64,000 nucleotides of DNA from Pokkaliibacter sp. MBI-7 (GTDB lineage Bacteria; Pseudomonadota; Gammaproteobacteria; Pseudomonadales; Balneatricaceae). Under the pieces are notes generated by a model. The model ran no database searches, had not been told where the DNA came from, and saw only the letters and a program-made list of their open reading frames with translations. Where the stretch lies: NCBI RefSeq assembly GCF_029846635.1, contig NZ_JARVTG010000001.1, positions 3,466,501 through 3,530,500 on the forward strand, read 5' to 3'. The first letter of the stretch is position 1; each line of letters starts with the position of its first letter. This document shows, piece after piece, positions 53,532 to 63,528 of this stretch. Made by a program: the position numbers and the translations under genes.

Positions 53532-54935
53532 TCAGGACTTCTCCCAGATTTTCTGGTCGATCTTGTCAGCCAGTTCGGGGAACCTGGCCGGATCAAACAC
53601 CGGTGTGCCAGTGCGATTCTGGCTGAAGTAGTCCTTGGTCAGCCTGATCACCAGCCCTGACAGCAGGGTGATGGCGATCAGGTTGATGGTCGCCATCAGC
53701 CCCATGGCCGCGTCGGCGGCATCAAACACGGTGGAGATGCTCTCATAGGCACCCCAGACCACCATCAGCAGGCCCAGGCAGCGCAGAATGGTCAGGCCGA
53801 CGCGGTTATCCAGCTTGAGATACACCATGGCGTTTTCGGCGTAGCTGTAGTTACCGATGATGGAGGTGAAGGCAAAGAAGAAGATGGCAATGGCAACGAA
53901 GTACTTGCCCGCATCGCCCAGATGCACGCTCATGGCGGCCTGGGTCAGAGGCATGCCAGTCAGCTCGGAGCCGGGCACCATCACCCCTGACAACAGAATC
54001 ATGACGGCTGTGGCAGTACAGATCAGCAGGGTATCAATAAAGACCCCCAGTGCCTGCACCATGCCCTGCGAAGAAGGGTGATGGGGGCTGGGCGTGGCCA
54101 CCGCCGCGATATTCGGCGCCGAGCCCATTCCTGCTTCGTTGGAGAACAGACCGCGCTTGATGCCGTTCATCATCGCCCCGGCGACGCCACCCACGGCGGA
54201 TTCCACACCGAATGCGCTTTTGACGATCAGGGCCAGTACCGCAGGAATTTCGCCCAGATGGGTGGCAATCACATAGACGGCGGTCAGCAGGTAGGCGATG
54301 GCCATAAAGGGCACGATCAGCTCAGCGCAGCGGGCGATGGATTTGATCCCACCAAAGATGACCACACCGGCCAGCACGGCCAGGCCGATACCCACTTCCA
54401 CCTTGGGCAGGCCAAAGGCGCCGTTCATGGCTTCAGCGATGGAGTTGGCCTGTACGGCACTGAATACCAGACCGAAGGCGATGATCAGGCAGACACAGAA
54501 GATGCTGCCAGCCCAGGGCGCATTCAGGCCCTTGGCGATATAGAACGCCGGGCCTCCACGGTAGTCACCGTGCTCATCGCGCACCTTGAACAGTTGCGCC
54601 AGCGTACTTTCGGCGTACGCCGTGGCCATACCGAGCAGCGCCACGACCCACATCCAGAAGATGGCACCGGGGCCACCCAGTGCCAGCGCGACAGCCACAC
54701 CAGCCAGATTGCCGGTGCCCACACGGGAGGCCAGACTGGTACACAGTGCCTGCACGGGAGTGATGCCGCTCTGATCATTCTCGGGTTTACGGGTGACCGA
54801 GCGGATAAATTCAGGAAAGTGACGAATCTGCAGGAAGCCTAGTCGCAGGGTGAAGTAGGCACCGACTGCCAGCAGACCATAGATCAGGATGTAGCCCCAG
54901 AAAACGGTATTGAGAAAGCTGATAATTGCGTCCAT
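53532..54935 (-). CDS. alanine/glycine:cation symporter (AGCS/AlsT family)
   Basis: The product is 467 residues from ATG 54935 with AAGGGG 8 nt upstream; a start at 54962 adds 9 residues without a ribosome site. It is polytopic with about 11 helices. Family signatures are SLASRVGTGNLAGVAVALALGG split over two helices, GGPAFYIAKGL, LFSNEAGMGSAPNIAA and FAFTSIIGNYSYAENA. It imports alanine or glycine with Na+ or H+. The 429-bp gap on to the next gene (54936-55364) holds no feature I can support. Confidence 0.93.
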   Translation of the reverse strand: MDAIISFLNTVFWGYILIYGLLAVGAYFTLRLGFLQIRHFPEFIRSVTRKPENDQSGITPVQALCTSLASRVGTGNLAGVAVALALGGPGAIFWMWVVALLGMATAYAESTLAQLFKVRDEHGDYRGGPAFYIAKGLNAPWAGSIFCVCLIIAFGLVFSAVQANSIAEAMNGAFGLPKVEVGIGLAVLAGVVIFGGIKSIARCAELIVPFMAIAYLLTAVYVIATHLGEIPAVLALIVKSAFGVESAVGGVAGAMMNGIKRGLFSNEAGMGSAPNIAAVATPSPHHPSSQGMVQALGVFIDTLLICTATAVMILLSGVMVPGSELTGMPLTQAAMSVHLGDAGKYFVAIAIFFFAFTSIIGNYSYAENAMVYLKLDNRVGLTILRCLGLLMVVWGAYESISTVFDAADAAMGLMATINLIAITLLSGLVIRLTKDYFSQNRTGTPVFDPARFPELADKIDQKIWEKS

Positions 54936-55364
54936 ACGCTGTACCCCTTGTAGCGCGATCAATCGTGCCGATCGCGATAACAGTGCTGGTGATGGTCCGG
55001 CTGCCAGTGGATAAACCGTGCCAGACCTTAATAGTTGTGGTGGGCGTTCTTCACTTCACCAGATATGTCCGCAGCGGTGTCATATCGAATGACCGCCATA
55101 GCTGCCCAAAGCGACTTCCTTGCTGCTTTCTCTATGGTCTCTGCTGCTCCTGTTTGCCCCATTTGAGTGCAAATTGGGCATAAAGTGAAAGGCGCGCATT
55201 GTGCGCATTCTTATCTACGGGAGCAACCCTGAAGTTGGATTGATATAAGGATATAGCGCTGTGCTCACTGGCTGGAGACACGCCTGATGGCACCGTTCGG
55301 CATTGCAGTTTTCTGATGGGCTCATACACTGCTGGTGGTCGGGATGAATGGGCAGGGCAGGGAG

Positions 55365-56348
55365 ATGCTACACCTTACACCGCGTTTACTGCAGTTGGGC
55401 CGGATATCGGCGCTGTGGGAGCTGGGGTTGCTGGAGATGGCCAGCAGACGAATGACTCAGCAGCCCTGCGGCGAGCTGACCTTTCCCCTTCACAACTGCC
55501 CTCAGGCCAGTGGACAAAGCAGCGCAGAGCGCCTGTTATCACTGGCAGAGCTGCTGGCGGCGCCGCTGCAGCAGGTGCTGCGTGAAGGCGAGGCGCCGGT
55601 GCTGCTGTGCTTACCTTCCCATGCTTTTCACCCCCATGCCTCAGCACGTGAGCGCCAACAGGCCTATCTGCGCTATCTGGGTATGGGCTGGCTGAGCTAT
55701 CAGCCACTGGTATGGGTTTATCCATTTGGGCGGATGGCCTGGTGGGCAGCCTGGCCACAGCTATGCACACTGCTTGCTCAGCACGAACGGGTGCTGCTGG
55801 TCGCGCTCGACAGCCCCGCCCCGACGGCGTCTGAATTGCGTCAGTCTCCCGCCAGCCTGTACTGCGAAGGTGCTGTGATCCTGGAGGTGCGGCGCTCCAG
55901 CCACGGCCTGCAACCCTGCTGGCACAGCCTGAATGCTCTGGGGTATCTGCCTTCCAGCCAGCAGTGCGGGAGTGCCATTGCCGACTTGCACCACAGTGCT
56001 GCTGCAGTGATTCGTCAGCATGGCGGCGCGCCGCTTGAGCTGCTGTTCCCTGCCAGACAACCGCTGGCCCAGCCGGAAGTGCTGCGTCAGGCCTGGGGAG
56101 TGGGCTATCACCAGCTGTTGCCCTTGCTGAATGAACACAGCCGCTATACCGACCTGCTCAGTCAGTTGGGGGAATGTGGCACGCTGGCGCCGCTGGCGGT
56201 GCTGCTATACCTCCACAGCCAATGGCAGCACGGAGTGGCGGGCGCTGCGCCGCGGTTGGCGGTGCAGCTGGATACCACACAGCGGCCGGAGTCGGAGCGT
56301 TTACGCTGGTGCGGGGCGGCGGTGTGGCGCTGGAATGAAGGTGGTTGA
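55365..56348 (+). CDS. thiolase/ketosynthase-fold-like protein of a T6SS Rhs locus
   Basis: The product is 327 residues from ATG 55365, with AGGG 7 nt upstream; a GTG at 55335 is an alternative. I recognise no exact family. CEGAVILEVRRS followed much later by YTDLLSQLGECGTLAPLAVLLYLHSQ recalls the EGAxxxVLE and GHxxAAAG regions of beta-ketoacyl synthase folds, without an obvious active-site cysteine. It lies just upstream of PAAR and DUF4123 genes, where catalytically dead thiolase-like adaptors are known in some T6SS effector loci. Role in effector loading is an inference. Confidence 0.55.
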   Translation: MLHLTPRLLQLGRISALWELGLLEMASRRMTQQPCGELTFPLHNCPQASGQSSAERLLSLAELLAAPLQQVLREGEAPVLLCLPSHAFHPHASARERQQAYLRYLGMGWLSYQPLVWVYPFGRMAWWAAWPQLCTLLAQHERVLLVALDSPAPTASELRQSPASLYCEGAVILEVRRSSHGLQPCWHSLNALGYLPSSQQCGSAIADLHHSAAAVIRQHGGAPLELLFPARQPLAQPEVLRQAWGVGYHQLLPLLNEHSRYTDLLSQLGECGTLAPLAVLLYLHSQWQHGVAGAAPRLAVQLDTTQRPESERLRWCGAAVWRWNEGG

Positions 56349-56434
56349 GTAACAGTTTATTGGTTGAAAATTACATGATGAAAAGTAAGATCACCTTCCT
56401 ATTACAAAAGGACGGTATCGACAAGGATTTCATC

Positions 56435-56851
56435 ATGGGTAAACCCGCAGCCACCGTAGGCCACTTTCATACCTGCCCCAAGTATGATGGGCGAACGCCT
56501 CATGTTGGTGGGCCGGTCGTCAACGGCTCTCCCAATGTCTTTATCAATGGCATGCCTGCCGCGCGGGTGGGCGATACCCTCATCTGTTGCGGCCCACCCG
56601 ATACCATCAAGGAAGGTTCCGCCACCGTGTTTATTAACGGCATGCCGGCGGCCCGCATGGGCGATGGCACCGCCCATGGCGGGGTGATTATCGGTGGTTG
56701 CGGCAACGTACTGATTGGTGACAGCTCCTATTCAGGTAAAGCAGGCCCCAATCCCTCCCTCAGTGAAAGCCAGGCCATGACGCTGCGCAAACCGGCCCCG
56801 TTCTGTGAAGAGTGCGAAAAGTGCAAGGACGGCCAGTGTGCTATTGGATGA
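56435..56851 (+). CDS. PAAR-repeat (DUF4150-like) T6SS spike-tip protein
   Basis: The product is 138 residues from ATG 56435 with AAGGA 7 nt upstream; in-frame starts at 56375 and 56345 exist. Two near-identical repeats VFINGMPAARVGD and VFINGMPAARMGD flank ICCGPPDTIKEGS, with HTCP and TAHGG providing the zinc-site residues. PAAR proteins cap VgrG and carry effectors. An unusual Cys-rich tail (FCEECEKCKDGQC) follows the fold. The reading frame overlaps the DUF4123 gene by 14 nt. Confidence 0.92.
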   Translation: MGKPAATVGHFHTCPKYDGRTPHVGGPVVNGSPNVFINGMPAARVGDTLICCGPPDTIKEGSATVFINGMPAARMGDGTAHGGVIIGGCGNVLIGDSSYSGKAGPNPSLSESQAMTLRKPAPFCEECEKCKDGQCAIG

Positions 56852-57611
56852 CCTCGACCGGCCTTACTATCGCCATACCCCCTATCAAAGCCTGCACGAC
56901 TGGCTCACAGCCCTGCCGGCGGAGCAGTCGCTGTATGCCGTGCTGAGTGGCACCAGTGAGGCTAACCCTATTGCGCTCTATGAACGGGAGGATGGCGAGC
57001 AGTATCTGCACCCGCTCTATACGCAGGAGGCGTACCACAACTGGCGACAGGTGATGCCCTATCTGGTGCCGCTGTCGCGAACCAGCCCTTTTCTCGACTG
57101 GGTGGCCAGCACGCCGGTGCAGGACTGGGGCTGGCTGTGCAGCTCGCCGTTGCCGAGCCGCGAGCTGATCCCCCATCTGGCCGGGCTGACGCAGGCACTG
57201 ACGGAAGAGGGGAAAGCGGTGTTCTTCCGCTACTGGGATGGCCACTTCTTCCGCCTGATCCTGCGCCTGCTGCAGCACGACGGCCACTTTCTGCTGCCGC
57301 CGGTGGCGCAGTACTGGATCAACGGCACGGTCTTTACCTACCAGCCCGACCGCTACCGCCGCCCCCGGCCCTCGCCGTGGTGGACGATACCGGCACCGGT
57401 GATGCGGGGGCTGGAGCAGGAGGATCCGGGGCCGGTGTTAATGAACGTCATGCAATACCTGCACGAGCAGCAGGGCTGGCTGTATGGCGCCTTTCCGCTG
57501 CCGGTGCTGGCCGCCAAGGTCGCCCATTACTATGACCAGCGGGCCCCGGCGGAGGATGCCGACTGGCTGCAGCACCTGTGCGAATGGCTGGTGGATGAAA
57601 GCACCTGCTGA
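56838..57611 (+). CDS. DUF4123 T6SS effector chaperone
   Basis: The product is 257 residues from GTG 56838, with AAGGA 8 nt upstream and 14 nt overlap with the PAAR gene. It shows the DUF4123 layout: LYAVLSGTSEANPIALY near the start, PYLVPLSRTSPFLDWV, GWLCSSPLP, LTQALTEEGKAVFFRYWDG, and a C-terminal helical region. These proteins (Tap/TEC) bind a specific effector and load it onto VgrG/PAAR. The effector here is the Rhs protein encoded 53 nt downstream. Confidence 0.88.
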   Translation: MLLDDLDRPYYRHTPYQSLHDWLTALPAEQSLYAVLSGTSEANPIALYEREDGEQYLHPLYTQEAYHNWRQVMPYLVPLSRTSPFLDWVASTPVQDWGWLCSSPLPSRELIPHLAGLTQALTEEGKAVFFRYWDGHFFRLILRLLQHDGHFLLPPVAQYWINGTVFTYQPDRYRRPRPSPWWTIPAPVMRGLEQEDPGPVLMNVMQYLHEQQGWLYGAFPLPVLAAKVAHYYDQRAPAEDADWLQHLCEWLVDESTC

Positions 57612-57664
57612 GCGGTGGCCAGCCACGCACGACCGCAAGATGTGCCATAACAAGGACGTAAACC

Positions 57665-60600
57665 ATGAGTATTTTTGGAACCAGTACGGGCTCAGGCTCT
57701 GACCACACCCTGCTGTATCGCCAGCAACAGGCGGCCCAACAGCCCACCACCCTGGACGAGTTGTTCACTCGGACCATGGACTACTTCAACCACAGCCTTG
57801 ACCAGTACAAGGAAGACTACAACAGCTGGTTCTATGGCATCTTCCTGCGGATGGATCAGGTCATTACCCACCTTGACCGCAGCGTCAGTGTCGCCGCCGC
57901 CGACAAAGGGCGGGTCAGTGGGGTGGTGAACTGCCCGCTGAACGGCATCCTGATCGTTTATCACACGTTTCAGTCAGTGAATTTTGTCCCCATCCCCCAC
58001 TCGCCCTATACCCTGGAGCAGGGCTGGACCGACTCGCGCCACCGCTTCCACCCTGAAAGTGGCGGCATCACCCGCAAAGGCACCACCGACAGCAACGGCA
58101 AGCTGGAAGAACACAACCTCAAGCCGGGCAACTACCGCCTCACCTTCTACCCCAGCGTCACCGAAGGCGATCTTAAAGCCCTGCTGGCCTCCTACGAGGA
58201 ATTACAGCGGGCCCTGAGCCAGTGGCTCACCCGGCAATGGAACGGCAGCCTGAAGGCGGAATGGCAGGTGTACCTCAGCATGAGCGAGGCCCAGCGTCAG
58301 GCCTACAGCGATGGGGCGGTACTGCATGGCATGGTCAGCGCCCTGAAAGGCGTGTGGGACGACATCCACTTCGTCTACGACCTGATTGCCGACCCGGACA
58401 AGTACTACCAGAAACTGAAATCGACGGTGATCGAATACACCCAAGACGACTTCAAAAAGGTGGCTGAGAACGCCGAAAAAGCCAAAAACTGCCTGATCTT
58501 TGTGCAGGACGAAGCCTTTCTGTTTCTCTGTGCCCGCGCCTTCTCCGCCTGGTTTGATCTGATCCCGCCGCATCAAAAGCAAAAAGCCGTCGGTGAGCTG
58601 CTCGGCAACATCCTCATGGACGTTATCATCGGTGTGGTCCTGAGCGCCGTGGGGGGCGTGGTGCTGCGCTACGCCATCAAATCAGCCAAAGTGGCGGCCA
58701 AAGGCGTACAGAGCGAAGTCACCCTGCTGATGCACGGCGCCAAAGAACTGATCGACACCGCGAAAAAGTACGCCCTGCCGCATCTGCAGAAGTCAGAAAA
58801 GATCATCCTAAGCAAAGACATGAACCTCAACTCCACCAGCAAAGGCACCCTGAAGCTGGATGAGGGACGCATTACCGCCAACGATGCCACCGAAGCACAG
58901 AACGACTTCAAACAGACCACCAAAGTGGTGGAACAGGAGCCGCCGAACAAAGCCAATCAAAGCGGCAAAAACGACAACGACCAGCCGGCTGAAAGCGTCA
59001 GTTGCACCCAGACCAACGGCTGCCCCGTCTCCATGGTCACCGGCGAAGAACTGCTGACCCTCGAAGACGCCACCCTGGATGGCCCCTTGCCCTTTACCTG
59101 GCAGCGGTTGTACCGCACCAGCGCAGTGGAACGGCAGAACGGCCTCGGCCATGGCTGGAGCCACAGCCTCGACCATCAGCTGACCGTCACCGCCGAAGCC
59201 ATCCACTGGCGTGATCACGAAGGGCGCACCACCACCTTCCCGCACCCCAGCCAGCAGCGCCCGGCGATCCATAACCCACTGGCCAAAGCGGCCCTCTATC
59301 TGGGCGATGAACCCAGCGCCGAGCAGCGCCAGCGTGGCGTGGTGGCCGAACTGATCCTCACCCAGCCGGGCTTACCCTACTACCACTTCCGCGTGGTCAG
59401 CACCGACGCGGGCAGGGCAGAAGGCTACCTGCATGCCCTCACCGACGCCTACCACAACCGCCTGACGGTGCGCTACGACCGGCACGGCCGCCTCAGCGCC
59501 CTCGAAGGCCAGCAACAACAAGCCCTGCGCTTTTACTACCTCGACCAGCCGGTGGGCGAGCGCCACTGGTGGAACGCCCTCGATACCCCCGACACCGTGC
59601 CCCTGCTGGCCCGCGTCGAACTGCAGCGGATGGCCGTCAACGCCGACGACAGCGGCTACGAGACCCGCCGCTTCCCGCTGATGCGCTACCACTACAACGA
59701 CCAGTGCCAGCTCATCGCCGCCGAGAACGCCCTTGGCGAACAGGAAACCTACCGCTACGACGACCAGCACGTCATCCAGGAGCGCCGCCTCGCCGGCGGC
59801 GCCTGCTTTACCTGGCAATGGGAACGGCAGGGCAAGGCCGCCCGCGCCATCGCCCACGGCGGCAACGTCCCCGGCATGGACAACCGCTACGAGTGGAACG
59901 ATGCCCGCGGAGAAGTGACCGTCCATTTCAGCGACGGCAGCCAGCAGGTCTATCAGCATGACCGCCACGCCAAACTGATCCGCCAGACCGACCCGGACGG
60001 CGCCACCGTCAGCAAAGACTACAACGACAACGGCGACCTGATCCGCGAAGTGGACGCCCTCGGCGCAGAAACCCACTACCACTACGACCTGAACGGCCAG
60101 CTGGACACCATCGCCTACCCCGATGGCAGCCTCACCCACTACGACTACTGGCGTGGCCAGCTGCGCAGCGTCCGCCGCGGCGAACAGACCTGGCGCTACC
60201 TGCGCAACGAACAGGGCGACCTCACCGAAAAAACCGACCCGGCCGGGCGCACCACCCGCTACCACTACACCGAACAGGGCCAGCTCAGCCGCATCGACCT
60301 GCCCGATGGCGGTCGCCATCGGTTCAGCTGGAACCGCTTTGGCCAGCTGGTGGACGAGACCTTACCCGACGGCGGCCAGCGCACCTACCGCTACGATGCC
60401 CGTGGCCGCCAGGTGCTGCGGCAGGACGAACGCGGCGCCATCACCCGCTACGCCTACGACAAACTCAACCGCCTGACGCGCCTGACCCTGCCCGGCGGCG
60501 CCTGCCGCCAGTACGAATACACCGCCTATGGCCAAGTCCGCCGCTACACGGACGAACAGGGCCGCACCACCGACTACGACTACGCCCCGCCGCTGCACCT

Positions 60601-62713
60601 CGTCACCGCCCAGCGCAACCCCGACGGCAGCACCCTGCGCTTTCGCTACGACGACCGTCGCCTGCAGCTGACCGACATCGAAAACGAAAACGGCGACCAC
60701 TACCGCCTGCGCTACCACCCCAGCGGGCTGGTCAAAGAAGAAACCGACTTCGGCGGGCGCACCACCCGGTATGAATACGACCTCAATGGCCGCCTGACCG
60801 AAAAAACCGACATCGCGGCCTCGCCACACAACACCGAAGCCGCCACCCTCACCACCCGCTTCAAACGCGACGTGATGGGCCGCCTGACCGAAAAAATCCT
60901 GCCCGATGGCCAGCGCATCCACTACCACTACGACCCGCACGGCCAGCTGCTGCAGGTCGATGACGGCCACTGGCCGCTGTACTTCGACTACGACGCGCAG
61001 GGCCGCCTGATCGCCGAACACCAGCAACGCCACACCCTGCGCTACGGCTACGACGACCTCGGCCGCCTCAGCACCTTCAAACTGCCCGACGGCCACCGCC
61101 TGCACTACCACTACGGCCCCCACAGCCAGCTCAGCGGCATCGACCTCAACGGAAAACCCCTGACCCGCCATACCCACCAATACGGTCAGGAAGTCAGCCG
61201 CTGGCAGGGCGCCCTCACCAGCACCTGGCAGTACGACGAACAAGGCCGCCTGACCGAACAGCAACGCCACCGCACCGGCCAGCGCGGGCCTGTCCACCAG
61301 CGGCGCTACCAGTACAACGCCGTGGGCAACCTCACCACCCTCGACGACAGCGACAAAGGCACCCTGCATTACGACTACGACCCCCTCGACCGGCTCAAAA
61401 CCGTGCGCGGCGCCCTCGAAGAACAGTTCCACCACGACCCGGCGGGCAACCTGCTCAACCAGCGCGACCCCACCGACCCCGACGCCAGCCCCTACGGCCA
61501 CAGCGCCCCCGGCAACCGGCTCACCGTCCAGGGCGACCGCCGCTTCGAATACGACGGCTTTGGCAACCTCATCACCGAATACCGCGGCGCCGGGCACCGC
61601 CTCGTCACCCGCTACCAGTACGACAGCCAGCACCGGCTGAGCCAGGTCACCCTGCCCAACCTCAGCACCGTGCGCTACCGTTACGACGCCTTTGGCCGGC
61701 GCATCAGCAAAGACATTGGCGGCTACCTCACCACCTTCGTCTGGCAGGCCAACCGGCTGATCGCCGAAACCGACGACTTCAGCCACTACCGCAGCTACCT
61801 CTACGAACCGGGCACCTACCGCCCGCTGGCCCAGCTCGAAGGGGAGGGCAACCTCGCCCAGGTGTACTACTACCACCTCGACCACCTCGGCACCCCGCAG
61901 GAAATGACGGCGGCCAACGGCGAACGGGTGTGGTCGGTGCAATACAAAGCCTACGGCCACGTCAAACGCACCCTGATCGAAAAAGTCGATACCAACCTGC
62001 GCTTTCAGGGGCAGTACTACGACGGCGAAACGGGGCTACACTACAACCGCCACCGCTACTACCACCCCGGCAGCGGCCACTACCTGACGCCCGACCCGAT
62101 CAAACTGGCGGGCGGGCTGAACCACTACCAGTACGTGCCGAACCCGGTGAACTGGGTGGACCCGCTGGGGTTGGAGAATTGCCCGCCCAACGGAGAAAAC
62201 ACCCAGCCGGGGCTGGAGCGGAATGATGAGGGGCCGAAGGTACCGGAGGCAGGATTACGCCCAGAAGACTTTGGTCTTGAAACGATTTCAAACAATCCTA
62301 GAGCGCATCAGCTTTGGGAGCAGGCAATGAAGGAGTCTGTGAATAGGAAGGCATATAAAGAATATTTAGAGACTCTTGAAAAGGGTAAGACACCTACTGG
62401 TCAGCAGGCAGAAGCTGCCTTTAATACTGTTAGAAGAAAGTTTAAAGATTTATGCGAGGGAGAAGGAATCATAGATCCATATGATGAAGTTCATCATTGG
62501 AACTACAATAAAGGGCAATATCCTTTACAAGTTGTAGATCCTAGGAATCTTGTGATTATAAGGAAGTCCGATGGGTTATCTTCAAGAGAAATTCATACGG
62601 ATATTCACCGAGCTACAACATCTAACCCATCAGATATTTGGACCGGACCGATTGATGAGAATCATAAGCTGGAAATAGATGATTCTTATTACCCGATGGC
62701 ACCAAAGGATTAA
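57665..62713 (+). CDS. Rhs polymorphic toxin with an HNH-like nuclease tip
   Basis: The product is 1682 residues. Residues 1-440: an N-terminal region with a transmembrane stretch (about 318-337). At about 450, PVSMVTGEELL starts the DUF6531/RHS shell; dozens of YDxxGxL-type YD repeats follow to about 1430. The core-associated motif NRHRYYHPGSGHYLTPDP (about 1457-1474) and the cleavage-type DPLGL (about 1497) end the shell. The last 170 residues are AT-rich and of different composition. They carry EVHHWNYNKGQYPLQVVDP and IHTDIHR, a His-rich HNH/EndoVII-like pattern. The tip is probably a DNase delivered by T6SS. Base composition changes near 62260. Confidence 0.93.
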   Translation: MSIFGTSTGSGSDHTLLYRQQQAAQQPTTLDELFTRTMDYFNHSLDQYKEDYNSWFYGIFLRMDQVITHLDRSVSVAAADKGRVSGVVNCPLNGILIVYHTFQSVNFVPIPHSPYTLEQGWTDSRHRFHPESGGITRKGTTDSNGKLEEHNLKPGNYRLTFYPSVTEGDLKALLASYEELQRALSQWLTRQWNGSLKAEWQVYLSMSEAQRQAYSDGAVLHGMVSALKGVWDDIHFVYDLIADPDKYYQKLKSTVIEYTQDDFKKVAENAEKAKNCLIFVQDEAFLFLCARAFSAWFDLIPPHQKQKAVGELLGNILMDVIIGVVLSAVGGVVLRYAIKSAKVAAKGVQSEVTLLMHGAKELIDTAKKYALPHLQKSEKIILSKDMNLNSTSKGTLKLDEGRITANDATEAQNDFKQTTKVVEQEPPNKANQSGKNDNDQPAESVSCTQTNGCPVSMVTGEELLTLEDATLDGPLPFTWQRLYRTSAVERQNGLGHGWSHSLDHQLTVTAEAIHWRDHEGRTTTFPHPSQQRPAIHNPLAKAALYLGDEPSAEQRQRGVVAELILTQPGLPYYHFRVVSTDAGRAEGYLHALTDAYHNRLTVRYDRHGRLSALEGQQQQALRFYYLDQPVGERHWWNALDTPDTVPLLARVELQRMAVNADDSGYETRRFPLMRYHYNDQCQLIAAENALGEQETYRYDDQHVIQERRLAGGACFTWQWERQGKAARAIAHGGNVPGMDNRYEWNDARGEVTVHFSDGSQQVYQHDRHAKLIRQTDPDGATVSKDYNDNGDLIREVDALGAETHYHYDLNGQLDTIAYPDGSLTHYDYWRGQLRSVRRGEQTWRYLRNEQGDLTEKTDPAGRTTRYHYTEQGQLSRIDLPDGGRHRFSWNRFGQLVDETLPDGGQRTYRYDARGRQVLRQDERGAITRYAYDKLNRLTRLTLPGGACRQYEYTAYGQVRRYTDEQGRTTDYDYAPPLHLVTAQRNPDGSTLRFRYDDRRLQLTDIENENGDHYRLRYHPSGLVKEETDFGGRTTRYEYDLNGRLTEKTDIAASPHNTEAATLTTRFKRDVMGRLTEKILPDGQRIHYHYDPHGQLLQVDDGHWPLYFDYDAQGRLIAEHQQRHTLRYGYDDLGRLSTFKLPDGHRLHYHYGPHSQLSGIDLNGKPLTRHTHQYGQEVSRWQGALTSTWQYDEQGRLTEQQRHRTGQRGPVHQRRYQYNAVGNLTTLDDSDKGTLHYDYDPLDRLKTVRGALEEQFHHDPAGNLLNQRDPTDPDASPYGHSAPGNRLTVQGDRRFEYDGFGNLITEYRGAGHRLVTRYQYDSQHRLSQVTLPNLSTVRYRYDAFGRRISKDIGGYLTTFVWQANRLIAETDDFSHYRSYLYEPGTYRPLAQLEGEGNLAQVYYYHLDHLGTPQEMTAANGERVWSVQYKAYGHVKRTLIEKVDTNLRFQGQYYDGETGLHYNRHRYYHPGSGHYLTPDPIKLAGGLNHYQYVPNPVNWVDPLGLENCPPNGENTQPGLERNDEGPKVPEAGLRPEDFGLETISNNPRAHQLWEQAMKESVNRKAYKEYLETLEKGKTPTGQQAEAAFNTVRRKFKDLCEGEGIIDPYDEVHHWNYNKGQYPLQVVDPRNLVIIRKSDGLSSREIHTDIHRATTSNPSDIWTGPIDENHKLEIDDSYYPMAPKD

Positions 62714-62715
62714 GT

Positions 62716-63528
62716 ATGAATTATATTGACTTATTTGCGAATCTTAATTATGACCCACGTATTGTTGGTATTGTCTCTGGTGCTTTAAGACACCCTGAAT
62801 CTTATGTGATGCAAAATGTTGAACCACCTATAATTCTTCCTGCTGTACTGCCAATGTGGTGTGAAAGTATAAATACAACAGGGATTTTGCGTCACTGGTT
62901 TTCGAGTAATCGATCTGAGACATATATAGTACAGAAGCCAGAATTTAAATATGCGGTTGACGAAATTGCAGTTACGGTTGATCAACTGGTTGCTCTAGAG
63001 AGTTATATTTCCATAGCTAATAAAGATGGTAAGGTGAGCGAGTCTGTTAAAAAATTTTCTTCTCCCTTTTCGACAGTGAAAATAATTGAACTGGTCGAAT
63101 TATTTGAAAAATATGATTTAGATGAGGGTAAATTGTCAGAGCTTCATTATTTTAAAGGTAATATGCCACATTGTTTTTGTGAAGGAGATTATAGTGGCAA
63201 TTTCCCAGTCTATAGCAATAGTATAAGTTCGATTACTCTTCGAAATAGTTGCACTATCGAGTACAGAATGGATGAGTTGCAAGAAATTTCTAAATTGGAA
63301 TATGCTCCTGAATGGTTTAAGGTTAATAATCAAGAACCTCTCTTTTATAAACTACTTTTAAGTAACGATCTTGCTGGAGCATGGATGTGTCTCAACTCAA
63401 ATGGCTGGCTGTTTAAAGATGCGAAAAAGGCAATTAAAAGACTGGCAGATCAAGCCAACGACAGGGATTTTCATATTTTAACTGAGTCATGGACAAGTTT
63501 GCCGTTAGAAATTAATGGAGGCTATTAG
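62716..63528 (+). CDS. probable cognate immunity protein of the Rhs toxin
   Basis: The product is 270 residues, starting 2 nt after the Rhs stop. It is strongly AT-rich compared with the rest of the window, like the toxin tip, and has no recognised domain. It lacks a signal peptide, consistent with a cytosolic nuclease inhibitor. Position and shared composition are the evidence; sequence gives no direct proof of function. Confidence 0.7.
   Translation: MNYIDLFANLNYDPRIVGIVSGALRHPESYVMQNVEPPIILPAVLPMWCESINTTGILRHWFSSNRSETYIVQKPEFKYAVDEIAVTVDQLVALESYISIANKDGKVSESVKKFSSPFSTVKIIELVELFEKYDLDEGKLSELHYFKGNMPHCFCEGDYSGNFPVYSNSISSITLRNSCTIEYRMDELQEISKLEYAPEWFKVNNQEPLFYKLLLSNDLAGAWMCLNSNGWLFKDAKKAIKRLADQANDRDFHILTESWTSLPLEINGGY

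Noticed and set aside
54936..55364. Glycine riboswitch or other leader before the AGCS symporter
   Set aside because: No conserved riboswitch core was found on the minus strand in this gap.
60362..61960. 532-residue open frame on the minus strand inside the Rhs gene
   Set aside because: It is a shadow of the GC-rich YD repeats; its Val/Ala/Gly-only composition is typical of antisense frames in such DNA.
59000..62100. Internal DNA repetition in the Rhs gene as a separate repeat element
   Set aside because: It follows from the protein YD repeats; unit sequences vary at DNA level and stay in frame.
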